64,000 nucleotides of DNA, taken from the NCBI RefSeq assembly GCF_900142225.1, contig NZ_FRAD01000005.1:124001-188000 (forward strand), in the 5' to 3' direction. The first letter of the stretch is position 1, and each line of letters starts with the position of its first letter. The stretch is from Hathewaya proteolytica DSM 3090. GTDB lineage: Bacteria; Bacillota; Clostridia; Clostridiales; Clostridiaceae. This document shows positions 15,757 through 23,846 of this stretch, in pieces. The notes under the pieces were generated by a model. That model made no database searches. It worked only from the letters and a program-made list of their open reading frames with translations, and was not told the origin of the DNA. The translations under genes and the position numbers were made by a program.

Positions 15757-17790
15757 CTATATAAGTGAAGCCACATCAAGAATAAGAGTAACAAGTCCAT
15801 CCCCAAGTATTGTAGCTCCAATATATTCTTTTAGACTCTGCAATGTTTTGCCAAATGGTTTTATTACTATTTCCCTTTGCCCTAGCAGTGAATCTACTAG
15901 GAGACCAACTGTTTTATCTCCCACTTTGGCAATTACAACATACTTTTTGCTTTCAACCTCTGGAAGATTAAGTTTTCTATTTATCCTAATAAGGGGAATT
16001 ACATTTCCACTGTATAAAATCACTTCTTTTCCATTAGTTTTTTTAACCATGTTATCTGTAAAATCCAATACTCTATCGATGTATCCCAGCGAAATCGCCA
16101 TGGTCTCATTTTCTATTCTAACTAGCAAAGCCTTAATTATTTGCAAAGTCAAAGGAAGCTTTATGGTAAATGTAGAACCTTTTCCCTGTTCTGAAACAAG
16201 ATCCACAGTGCCTCCAAGGGAAGTAATCTTTGTCATCACCACATCCATACCTACGCCTCTACCGGATATATCAGTGACTTTTTCGTTAGTACTGAAGCCC
16301 TGATCAAAAATCAAGTTCTTTAATTGGTCATCATTTAGACCTTCAGTATTGATTCCCTTTTCTTCAGCCTTTGCCTTTACTCTTGCCACATTTATGCCGG
16401 CGCCATCATCCTCCACCTTAATTACAGCCTTTGTACCTTCTTGGTATGCAATAAGTCTTATCTGACCTACAGCAGGTTTTCCGGCTTTAAGCCTTGTTTC
16501 CTTATCCTCGATGCCATGATCTGCTGAATTTCTAAGAAGGTGAATCAAAGGTTCTCCTATTTCATCTATTACAGTCCTGTCCAGCTCGGTATCTTGTCCC
16601 TCTATTATAAGTTCCATATCCTTGCCAAGTTCCACAGACAAGTCCCTAATCATCCTTGGAAATCTATTAAACACAGTTTCAAGAGGAAGCATTCTTATTT
16701 TCATAACTAGCTCCTGAAGATCAGTGGTAGTTCTTCCTATTTGCTCTAAGGTCTCATTAAACTCTGTTACTTTTTCGTTAGATGCTATCTGTTCCAATCT
16801 TGTCCTGTGAATAACAAGTTCAGAAACCATGGTAAGAAATTTGTCCAACCTCTCCAAATCAACTCTTACAGATTGATGAGATTTCTTGTGGGAAGAATCA
16901 GTGTTTTGCCTTTTAACTGTTTCTTTGTTATCAGGTATTTTAGCCTTTACTTCTTCCTTCAATACCTGAGTTTCAATTTCAGCATGCTGTATTGTGTTTT
17001 CACTAATTTTGTTTTCATTGCATTTTATCTCAACTACATCCACGCTTTTTATCTCCGACACACCCATTATGGCTTGCTGTATCTCTTCCTTTGTGTTTCG
17101 AGATACTATTATAATGTTAATATTGTAATCGAAGTTTTCATTTTCGATGTCATCTGTAGATGGCATGGATTTTATTACTTCACCCAATTCCTCAACAACT
17201 CTAAAAACCAAGAAAGCTCTTGCAGATTTAAGTATGGTGTTTTCATCCAAATTAATATCCACATCATAGGACATAAAACCCTTGTCTTCAGCCTGTTTTA
17301 TTATATTGATGTCGTACTCATTGAGTTCACATCTTAAATTCCTTGTCTCTTCTTCAACACAAGGCTTACATTCATAGGGTTCCTCTTTCGGTTCCTCTAT
17401 TACATCAGCGGATTGGTTCTGTATATCCTGTAATCTCTGAATTATATCGCTTACATCTACTTTTTCATCGTTTTCTTCAGAAATATTATCAACCATAAGC
17501 TCCAAAGTGTCAAGACATTTAAACAAAGTAGTGACAACATGAGCCGTCACCGTCATCTCTCCATTTCTAAACTTAGACAAAACATCTTCCATCTTATGCG
17601 TGAGCTCTGCCATATCTGAAAATCCCATGGTAGCAGCCATTCCTTTAATCGTGTGAGCGACCCTGAATATTTCATTTAGCTTATCCACATTTGTTGGATC
17701 TTGCTCTAACTCAAGAAGAGATTCATTCAACGTCTGTAAATTATCCATGGATTCTTCTAAAAACATAGACATGTATTGTGATGTATCCAT
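15757..17790 (-). CDS. cheA: Chemotaxis sensor kinase CheA
   Basis: CheA autophosphorylates in response to receptor state and passes phosphate to CheY and CheB. The P1 domain has the phosphorylated histidine H46 in AHTIKGMAATMGF. The linker and P2 region (about 130-290) is followed by the dimerisation domain (VDLERLDKFLTMVSELVIHRTRLEQI) and the HATPase domain with N box (EPLIHLLRNSADHGIE), G1 box (EDDGAGIN) and G2 box (SGRGVGMDVV). The C-terminal CheW-like domain is complete. Length 677 residues is normal. Confidence 0.97.
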   Translation of the reverse strand: MDTSQYMSMFLEESMDNLQTLNESLLELEQDPTNVDKLNEIFRVAHTIKGMAATMGFSDMAELTHKMEDVLSKFRNGEMTVTAHVVTTLFKCLDTLELMVDNISEENDEKVDVSDIIQRLQDIQNQSADVIEEPKEEPYECKPCVEEETRNLRCELNEYDINIIKQAEDKGFMSYDVDINLDENTILKSARAFLVFRVVEELGEVIKSMPSTDDIENENFDYNINIIIVSRNTKEEIQQAIMGVSEIKSVDVVEIKCNENKISENTIQHAEIETQVLKEEVKAKIPDNKETVKRQNTDSSHKKSHQSVRVDLERLDKFLTMVSELVIHRTRLEQIASNEKVTEFNETLEQIGRTTTDLQELVMKIRMLPLETVFNRFPRMIRDLSVELGKDMELIIEGQDTELDRTVIDEIGEPLIHLLRNSADHGIEDKETRLKAGKPAVGQIRLIAYQEGTKAVIKVEDDGAGINVARVKAKAEEKGINTEGLNDDQLKNLIFDQGFSTNEKVTDISGRGVGMDVVMTKITSLGGTVDLVSEQGKGSTFTIKLPLTLQIIKALLVRIENETMAISLGYIDRVLDFTDNMVKKTNGKEVILYSGNVIPLIRINRKLNLPEVESKKYVVIAKVGDKTVGLLVDSLLGQREIVIKPFGKTLQSLKEYIGATILGDGLVTLILDVASLI

Positions 17791-17802
17791 CCTTCATTCC
17801 CC

Positions 17803-18570
17803 CTATATCTTTTTGTAAATAAATGTGGAAACTTTTTCAAACCCATATTTTCTATAACTATATATACTTTCAGTAGCACCAACAAAAAGTAATCCACCTT
17901 GTTTTAGGGATTGGCTGAATCGAGTATATATTCGTTCTTTGGCTTCTTCATTAAAATATATAACCACATTTCTACTTATGATTGCATCAAAGTCCTTTTC
18001 ATATATATCATTAATAAGATCATGCCGCTTAAATGTAACTAAATTTTTGATTTCTGTCTTTACTTTATATTTATCGTCAATTTTATCGAAATATTTACGT
18101 AAAAAATCCATTTTTATATTTTTAATTTCTGCATTAGTATAAATGCCTTCCTTTGCTTTTTTTAATATGGTGGCATCAATATCCGTAGCTAGTATTCTTG
18201 TAGAACTCGGAGTGTTCATATTTTTTACAATCATTGCAATGGAATAAGGCTCAGAGCCATTAGAACATGCTGCACTCCATATATTTATTCTTCCTGAACG
18301 GCTCTTGATGTAATCCGTAAGGGCATCCTCAAATTCCTTAAATATATCGGGATTTCTAAAAAACTCCGTTACATTAATAGTTATAAAGTCCATAAACTTT
18401 TGTTTAGTCTGAGGATTCTTGTCCATATATGCCACAAAGTCCTGTGCATTATTTATACCCAATCTCTCCATAAAGCTATTTATTCGCCTGTGAAGTTGAT
18501 TGGATTTATATGCAGTAAAATCTATACCATATTCTTTTTTAACCCATTTCCCTAAATAATCAAAGTCCAT
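17803..18570 (-). CDS. cheR: Chemoreceptor methyltransferase CheR
   Basis: CheR methylates glutamates on chemoreceptors using S-adenosylmethionine. The N-terminal helical domain includes VTEFFRNPDIF, the SAM-binding site is WSAACSNGSEPYSIAM, and the motif DAIISRNVVIYFNEEAKERI is diagnostic. Length 255 residues is normal. The gene ends 13 bases before cheA and starts 3 bases after cheB. A sigma-D-like sequence lies inside this coding region at 18097-18071 (see findings). Confidence 0.96.
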   Translation of the reverse strand: MDFDYLGKWVKKEYGIDFTAYKSNQLHRRINSFMERLGINNAQDFVAYMDKNPQTKQKFMDFITINVTEFFRNPDIFKEFEDALTDYIKSRSGRINIWSAACSNGSEPYSIAMIVKNMNTPSSTRILATDIDATILKKAKEGIYTNAEIKNIKMDFLRKYFDKIDDKYKVKTEIKNLVTFKRHDLINDIYEKDFDAIISRNVVIYFNEEAKERIYTRFSQSLKQGGLLFVGATESIYSYRKYGFEKVSTFIYKKI

Positions 18571-18572
18571 GA

Positions 18573-19637
18573 CTAAACTCCTCTCTTCATGACTATTTCC
18601 GTAATTCTTTTTGCCGCATTGTCCAGTGAAACCACTTCATCAACTTTGCCCGTGGCAAAAGCTGCCTTTGGCATTCCATACACAGTGCTACTTCTTTCAT
18701 CTTGACATAAAGTTATCCCACCACCATCTTTTACAACTGCAGTTCCATCTGCTCCATCTCGCCCCATGCCCGTCAAAATTAAACTGAGCAAGTTTGAGTT
18801 GTACACTTCTACTGCAGAGAAAAACAATTTATCCACGGCAGGTCTGACTCCCCATATTGGTTCACTTTCATCCAATTTGAGGCGATTACCCTGGGATACC
18901 TTTAGGTGATACCCGGCTTTTGCTATATAAACAGTGTTTTTTTCTATGACCATATTGTTTTCCGCTTCCACCACTGACATCTTGCTATTATTGTTCAGCC
19001 TTTCTGCAAAGGATTTTGTAAATCCTACGGGCATATGTTGAACTACAAAGATGGGTATATCCAACTTAGGTAGATTGGTTATAACCTGAAACAATGCCTT
19101 AGGTCCTCCTGTTGATGCGCCGATTAGAATAGCCTTTATATTTTTACTTTTGTTCACAACCTTTGGCGATTTTCCAAAGGATTGCACAAGGGGAATTTCC
19201 TTTTCCTTGGGGGACCAACTTGCGGGAATAAACCTTCTGCTGTTTTTAGCCTCCCTTATCTTATCTATTAACTCATCCTTTACCTTATTTATGTCTAAAG
19301 ATATGGAACCTGATGGCTTTGATATAAAATCAAAAGCCCCCAATTGAAGGCATTCCATTGTTATATCTGCTCCCGATTTTGTAAGGGAGCTAAGCATAAT
19401 AACAGGCACCTGTATGTGGCTTTGTTGTAATATACTCAAGGTTTCAATGCCATTTACCACAGGCATTTCCACATCTAGAGTTATGACATCTGGCATAGGA
19501 CTTAGTTTTTTTAGCAGTTCATCTCCATTTTTAGCTGTATTGATTACTTCCATATCATCTTGAGAATTTATCATATCAGAGATTATTTTTCTCATTAGCG
19601 CTGAATCATCTACAACAACAACCTTTATCTTACTCAC
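18573..19637 (-). CDS. cheB: Chemotaxis methylesterase/deamidase CheB
   Basis: CheB removes methyl groups from receptors and is activated by CheA. The N-terminal receiver domain has VVDDSALMRK and VITLDVEMPVVNG with the phosphorylation aspartate; the C-terminal esterase has the Ser site GASTGGPKAL, the His site VQHMPVGFTKSFAERL and the Asp site GMGRDGADG. The frame is open to 19703, inside cheD, but GGAG followed by a GTG at 19637 fits best: the next residues SKIKVVVVDDSALM are the normal CheB start. That gives 354 residues. Confidence 0.95.
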   Translation of the reverse strand: MSKIKVVVVDDSALMRKIISDMINSQDDMEVINTAKNGDELLKKLSPMPDVITLDVEMPVVNGIETLSILQQSHIQVPVIMLSSLTKSGADITMECLQLGAFDFISKPSGSISLDINKVKDELIDKIREAKNSRRFIPASWSPKEKEIPLVQSFGKSPKVVNKSKNIKAILIGASTGGPKALFQVITNLPKLDIPIFVVQHMPVGFTKSFAERLNNNSKMSVVEAENNMVIEKNTVYIAKAGYHLKVSQGNRLKLDESEPIWGVRPAVDKLFFSAVEVYNSNLLSLILTGMGRDGADGTAVVKDGGGITLCQDERSSTVYGMPKAAFATGKVDEVVSLDNAAKRITEIVMKRGV

Positions 19638-19653
19638 TTCACCCACTCCAACT

Positions 19654-20139
19654 CTATATTTCCTTTGTGGCAACTCCGATAACTTTAACAGTAAGTTTAC
19701 CACTTTCAGTACACAATTTTATAGTTCTTCCTTTATTGCCACCTGTATCCTCACTTAAAATTGATATATTTAGCTTTTTCAATGTTTCCTTCACTGCATT
19801 TACATTTCGCTCTCCGATGTTCATAGTCATCTTTTGATCACTGAAGTTAAACATTGCAGCACCACCAGCAATCTTTGCCTTTAAGTTTCTCTTACTACAC
19901 CCCATGCGAAGAAGTTTGTCGATAAGCATAGGAATAGCTAAATCTGCAAATTTCATTTTATTAGTCACATTTGAAAACTGCGAACTATCAGGTAGCATAA
20001 TGTGAGCAAGACCTCCAATTTTTGTAACACTGTCGTATATGGCAATGCCCACACAGGATCCCAGCCCAATTGTTATTAAGGGTATAGGTGACTTGGCGGT
20101 ATTAAGATCACCTATGCCAATCTTTATCTCTTCTTGCAT
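19654..20139 (-). CDS. cheD: Chemoreceptor glutamine deamidase CheD
   Basis: CheD deamidates receptor glutamines and stimulates CheC. The catalytic cysteine is in LGSCVGIAIYD and the histidine in GGLAHIMLPDS; the segment LKAKIAGGAAMF is also typical. A GTG at 20151 directly follows the cheW stop, but AGGTGG is nine bases before the ATG at 20139, so 161 residues is preferred. It lies between cheW and cheB. Confidence 0.94.
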   Translation of the reverse strand: MQEEIKIGIGDLNTAKSPIPLITIGLGSCVGIAIYDSVTKIGGLAHIMLPDSSQFSNVTNKMKFADLAIPMLIDKLLRMGCSKRNLKAKIAGGAAMFNFSDQKMTMNIGERNVNAVKETLKKLNISILSEDTGGNKGRTIKLCTESGKLTVKVIGVATKEI

Positions 20140-20151
20140 AATTTTATCCAC

Positions 20152-20604
20152 CTATATATCCATTTGTTCTTTATCAAATTCCGATAATATATATTTAGTA
20201 TCAAGGGAAATAATGATATTACCTTTCAACTTAATAAGTCCATTTACATATTTTTTAGATATACCGTTAGTCACATTAGCATTCTTTTCAATATCTTTTT
20301 CATGCACATTGATTACTTCCGATACCTCGTCCACAACAATACCCATATGCTTTCCGTCACATCTAGTTACGATGACCTTAGATTCCTTAGTAACATCGCA
20401 AGAGTCAATGTTGAATTTCTTGGCCAAATTGATTATTGGGAGAATCCTGCCCTCATAATCCTTCACTCCATCCACAAAACTTGGCATTTCTGGTATCTTT
20501 GTTGTCTCTTCATAAGCTAATATTCTCTCAATCTGCATGATATCTAGAGCATAATACTCATTTTTCAGCATAAATATCAATACCTTAATCTCTTTATTTT
20601 CCAT
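20152..20604 (-). CDS. cheW: Chemotaxis coupling protein CheW (second copy)
   Basis: A second CheW, 150 residues. Family marks are YYALDIMQIERILAYEETTKIPEMPSFVDGVKDYEGRILPIINL and MGIVVDEVSEVINVHEKDI, with the C-terminal LIKLKGNIIISLDTKYIL. It follows fapA by 24 bases and precedes cheD. Having two distinct CheW proteins in one operon suggests either different receptor sets or one CheV-like scaffold role; the sequence alone does not say which. Confidence 0.92.
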   Translation of the reverse strand: MENKEIKVLIFMLKNEYYALDIMQIERILAYEETTKIPEMPSFVDGVKDYEGRILPIINLAKKFNIDSCDVTKESKVIVTRCDGKHMGIVVDEVSEVINVHEKDIEKNANVTNGISKKYVNGLIKLKGNIIISLDTKYILSEFDKEQMDI

Positions 20605-20628
20605 ATAACATTCCTCCTACCCTTTCTA

Positions 20629-22422
20629 CTACGCATTAAATTTATCAACCATAAGCTCACCATTTGATGATAAATACACGTGAATATCTTTACTTGGCTT
20701 CTCCAAAGTGTATTGATATGTTCCCACAGTAAACTTTGTGTTATGATACGCAAAGTTGGCAAAGATTTCGCCCTGTTTGTCCACCTTTAGCTCTGTTTTT
20801 ACACCAGCGTCACTGCCTATAAAGTTACATTTTATTATATTACCAGCTTGTATGATTCCACCTCTAGATACAGATCTTATGCCAGTTATATATACACTAT
20901 CCCCTGCCATAATATTTGATTGATATTGCCCTCGTCCATTTATATATACATTTCCAGTGGCATTTATAACACTGTCTTGACAGTAGGATAACTTTATATC
21001 AGCCTTTGAAGAGTTGTCAACCACTAGCCTATGTATTTCATCATTCAGTGCTATTATCAACTCTTGCAACACATCATATTTCTCTATGGTTAGTGGACCG
21101 CCTCCTAACAATCGCATTTTCAGATTTATGTAAAGCTTTTTATTGCAATTGTCAAAGGCCAAATAAACTCTTAAAAAATCTGAAACTTTATTGGTGAGAT
21201 TCCTGAATTTTCTTTCCAGGAGTATTTTAATCAATTCTCCTGGCCTAACAGGTTGTCCAAGCGTATTTTGTTTTTCGATTTGCATACAATCACCATAAAG
21301 CTCTTCTAAAGATATAGATATTGACTTCATTTTTTCTCTTATAATGCTGTTTGCATTTTCTATTCCTCCAGCATTGATATTTGACAAAAGACTATTTCCA
21401 CTTATCTCTATGTTTCCATTGGATTTTATCACTGAATTAGCTACAGATTTATATATCTCTACCCCTGCAGTGCCTTCAACCTCCATGCCCTCGAGAACAT
21501 GACCGTATACAACTACATGACCTGAAAATTTAATATTTCCAGTGCTAAGATCCACATTACTTCTTACTTCGTGTAGCTCAGATACTGAAAACTTTCCGCC
21601 ATTGTAAAGGGGCTTTCCTTTTAGTGTGGATTTTATCTGATTTCCAAATTGCTCACATCCACTTCCACAAACAATCTTTAAAGGCTTGGGCTTTGGAACT
21701 TTAATTATCTTTCCTCTAACTGAAACTCCATCACTGCCCTGGTTTCCCTCAATTATCTGTGCCAACAGCTGACCTGGCTCAACAGATACTATTTGCCCAA
21801 TAGACTTATAATCTACATTTCCCTTTAAATCTTCTTTAAATTTAGGTGGTTTAATCTTAAATTTTATATCCACTTTATCAGGGACAGGCGCCACAGGATC
21901 CAAACCTTCTGCTACCAGTCCTTCCGTAAAATCGTAGGATGTCATGGCAGCCTCTATAACTTCCCTATCAATACCATATGAAATGCCTGCGCTTACAAGA
22001 GCCTTTTCAATCTCTTCTCTGGTATATAGTGGTGGTAATATCTCTTCCTTTTTTTCTATATCAAAGGATGTAAATTTTGCAAATTGTTGGTCCTTCAATT
22101 TATACCTGATGCCTGGCTCATAGGATACAGATAGAATAGCCTTCATTTCATTGTCCTTGCATAAAACCTTCATATTTCTTAAGGCAACTTTTTCAGGTAT
22201 TTCGTACGTTACATCAGTGTAGCTGAAAACGTCAGTCTTCGTTTGTACTTTTTCACCACTGACGAAAACAAATAACTTAGATGAAGGAATTATATATGCA
22301 GGCTCGCCATGGCCCTCAGGATTATTAACTACAATCCTGCCATTTACTACACCAATACTCCCATCTTTATTGTTTACGTCTTTTGGCATATTGTTATCTT
22401 TAATTTCTAAATCCATACTCAT
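20629..22422 (-). CDS. fapA: FapA family (DUF342) flagellar assembly protein
   Basis: A 597-residue cytoplasmic protein of the DUF342/FapA family, found in or next to flagellar and chemotaxis operons in Firmicutes and others. The central part has the repeated short hydrophobic/glycine pattern of a beta-helix (for example DLSTGNIKFSGHVVVYGHVLEGMEVEGTAGVEIYKSV and NATGNVYINGRGQYQSNIMAGDSVYITG), the C-terminal part a helical section. The ATG has GGGGG six bases upstream. It heads the chemotaxis operon and is preceded by a sigma-D-like promoter. The exact biochemical role is not known. Confidence 0.85.
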   Translation of the reverse strand: MSMDLEIKDNNMPKDVNNKDGSIGVVNGRIVVNNPEGHGEPAYIIPSSKLFVFVSGEKVQTKTDVFSYTDVTYEIPEKVALRNMKVLCKDNEMKAILSVSYEPGIRYKLKDQQFAKFTSFDIEKKEEILPPLYTREEIEKALVSAGISYGIDREVIEAAMTSYDFTEGLVAEGLDPVAPVPDKVDIKFKIKPPKFKEDLKGNVDYKSIGQIVSVEPGQLLAQIIEGNQGSDGVSVRGKIIKVPKPKPLKIVCGSGCEQFGNQIKSTLKGKPLYNGGKFSVSELHEVRSNVDLSTGNIKFSGHVVVYGHVLEGMEVEGTAGVEIYKSVANSVIKSNGNIEISGNSLLSNINAGGIENANSIIREKMKSISISLEELYGDCMQIEKQNTLGQPVRPGELIKILLERKFRNLTNKVSDFLRVYLAFDNCNKKLYINLKMRLLGGGPLTIEKYDVLQELIIALNDEIHRLVVDNSSKADIKLSYCQDSVINATGNVYINGRGQYQSNIMAGDSVYITGIRSVSRGGIIQAGNIIKCNFIGSDAGVKTELKVDKQGEIFANFAYHNTKFTVGTYQYTLEKPSKDIHVYLSSNGELMVDKFNA

Positions 22423-22470
22423 CTAATTCCCCCTATGTTGGAACAAACAAATAATAATATATATTTATTA

Positions 22471-22497
22471 TTATCGTTTAAAATTTTATTTACTTTA
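22471..22497 (-). promoter_or_regulatory. Sigma-D (sigma-28) promoter for the chemotaxis operon
   Basis: On the minus strand the sequence is TAAA (22497-22494), exactly 15 bases, then AACGATAA (22478-22471), against the consensus TAAA-N15-GCCGATAA. It lies about 50 bases upstream of the fapA start and just after the stop of the HAD phosphatase gene. It would place fapA through fliY in the late or middle flagellar regulon. Confidence 0.78.
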
Positions 22498-22500
22498 ACA

Positions 22501-23142
22501 CTATTCCCATTGCAACACTGGAAAGTTCGCTCTCCTCTTGTAATTTATAAGATAGGGTTTTCCAACTAAATTTAAAAGTGGAGAGTCGGATAAAGAGTCA
22601 GAAAACATATATGAGTTTTTGTAGTCTACTTCTTTTATGCCCCTCTCACTTAGAAAACTGTTGAGCCTACTAATTTTCTCTTGTCCCTTGCAATTTTTCC
22701 CTTCAATTACATTAATATAAGAATTGTTTTGTATCTTCACCCTAGTACCAATTATTTTAGCAACACAACCCAAGTCATATAAAGTGTTAAGATAAAACTC
22801 CGGCGAGGCAGAAATAAGAATCACCATATAGCCACTATCCCTTAATTCCATCATCTTATCTATGCCGTCTTTGTACAATATATTTTTAAGGCATTCATGG
22901 TAGAATTGTTTGCATATTTTATTCATATCCTCCACAGAAATGCCCTTAATAAAACTCATAAAAATTTCCTTCGTCCTTTTTTCCTTGTGTATTCCAAGCC
23001 CATAGCAAAGCCCTGAGTACAAAACCTTGGGAAAATATTTAATGTATTTCTTGTTCTTTTTTATCATAAACCGATAAAACTGCAACAGAGTTTCCTTTTT
23101 AGTAATAGTAAAATCTATATCAAACAAAGCTAACTTTTCCAT
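22501..23142 (-). CDS. HAD-superfamily (subfamily IB) phosphatase
   Basis: A 213-residue haloacid-dehalogenase family hydrolase of the SerB-like IB type. Motif I is FDIDFTIT with the nucleophile and acid aspartates, motif II is ILISASPEF, and motif III is YMFSDSLSDSPLL. Such enzymes remove phosphate from small molecules (phosphoserine, glycerol-phosphate and others), and the substrate cannot be told here. GGAG lies 11 bases before the ATG. It is 27 bases from the DUF1292 terminator and not clearly part of the flagellar operon. Confidence 0.85.
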   Translation of the reverse strand: MEKLALFDIDFTITKKETLLQFYRFMIKKNKKYIKYFPKVLYSGLCYGLGIHKEKRTKEIFMSFIKGISVEDMNKICKQFYHECLKNILYKDGIDKMMELRDSGYMVILISASPEFYLNTLYDLGCVAKIIGTRVKIQNNSYINVIEGKNCKGQEKISRLNSFLSERGIKEVDYKNSYMFSDSLSDSPLLNLVGKPYLINYKRRANFPVLQWE

Positions 23143-23170
23143 CTTTACTTTATCTCCATTCCATATTTAG

Positions 23171-23198
23171 AAAAGCCATTGAATAATCAATGGCTTTT
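23171..23198 (-). terminator. Terminator after the DUF1292 gene
   Basis: Two complementary 12-base arms (AAAAGCCATTGA and its complement) with a 4-base ATAA loop lie 10 bases after the stop codon. Read on the minus strand the hairpin ends in GGCTTTTC, a good intrinsic terminator. It also separates this gene from the HAD phosphatase. Confidence 0.85.
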
Positions 23199-23207
23199 GT
23201 TTAAACT

Positions 23208-23579
23208 CTATTCTTCTTCTTCATCTTCCTCTTCACTAGCAAGAAGGTTTTCATAGTAATCTTTTACTTCGTTGAATTCTTCTTCAGATGGAACGACTAG
23301 TTCTCCCATATCATCATCCTCATTACCTTCAACTTTGAAAATGTAATATGATTCATCTTCAGGGTTTAATAAAACCGCATATTCTTTATCCTTGTAGTCA
23401 AAACCATCAATTACATCGCAAAGTATAGGATTTCCATTTTCGTCCTCTAACTCTACTTGCATAACTTCTAGTTCTTCTTCTCCACAGCCACAGCAGCAAC
23501 CACATTCATGATCGTGTTCCTCATGGTTTTCACAATTGCAAGTAGCATCCTCACAGCATTTTTTATCTTTCTCAGTCAT
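23208..23579 (-). CDS. DUF1292 protein with Cys/His-rich N-terminus
   Basis: A 123-residue acidic protein. Residues about 40-100 match the DUF1292 (YrzB-like) pattern: VELEDENGNPILCDVIDGFDYKDKEYAVLLNPED then YIFKVEGNED. The first 35 residues hold about ten Cys and several His in close array (KCCEDATCNCE, NHEEHDHECGCCCGCGEEE), and the tail is almost all Glu/Asp. AGGAGG is seven bases before the second ATG (23579) and only two before the first (23585), so the second is preferred. Function of DUF1292 is unknown; metal binding by the N-terminus is inference. Confidence 0.85.
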   Translation of the reverse strand: MTEKDKKCCEDATCNCENHEEHDHECGCCCGCGEEELEVMQVELEDENGNPILCDVIDGFDYKDKEYAVLLNPEDESYYIFKVEGNEDDDMGELVVPSEEEFNEVKDYYENLLASEEEDEEEE

Positions 23580-23602
23580 TTTCATACCTCCTAAAATGGT
23601 TT

Positions 23603-23740
23603 ATGTGATGGCTAGCCGTTTTAACACACCCTCCTCTTATAGGAGGGCGATGACATCGGACACGCCCCTATATAACGACTTCTAACCTTCACCTGGGGTT
23701 AAAACTCCACGTGAAGCTAAGAATTCTGTTTATGTTATAA
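23603..23740 (-). other. Structured segment, possible TnpB/ωRNA-like remnant upstream of DUF1292
   Basis: On the minus strand this non-coding stretch has an imperfect long hairpin CTTCACgTGGaGTTTTAACcCCAgGTGAAG (complementary arms 23716-23711 with 23692-23687 region), then GGGCG...CGCCC around CGATGTCATCG, then CCCTCCT-5-AGGAGGG. Just before it a short frame reads NINRILSFTWSFNPR and stops, which resembles the tail of an IS200/IS605-type TnpB. Together these look like the right end of a decayed TnpB element (protein tail plus guide-RNA scaffold), but they could equally be a leader regulating the DUF1292 gene. No known riboswitch core was recognised. Confidence 0.35.
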
Positions 23741-23800
23741 TGATACCCTTAAATAGAGAATATTAAAAGCCTTTTTTAAAATTATTTTGATTTTACAAGA

Positions 23801-23836
23801 AAAAAATCGCACTTCAAATTGAAGTACGATTTTTTA
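23801..23836. terminator. Terminator after PFOR
   Basis: AAAAAATCGcACTTCAA and ATTGAAGTaCGATTTTTT form a long stem with one mismatch, A-rich on one side and T-rich on the other, so it can terminate on either strand. It lies 11 bases after the PFOR stop codon. Confidence 0.9.
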
Positions 23837-23846
23837 TTAAAATTTA

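Noticed and set aside
23603..23740. Known riboswitch (cyclic-di-GMP, cobalamin, TPP, SAM, FMN, preQ1, THF)
   Set aside because: None of the conserved cores of these classes was recognised; the hairpins do not match them.
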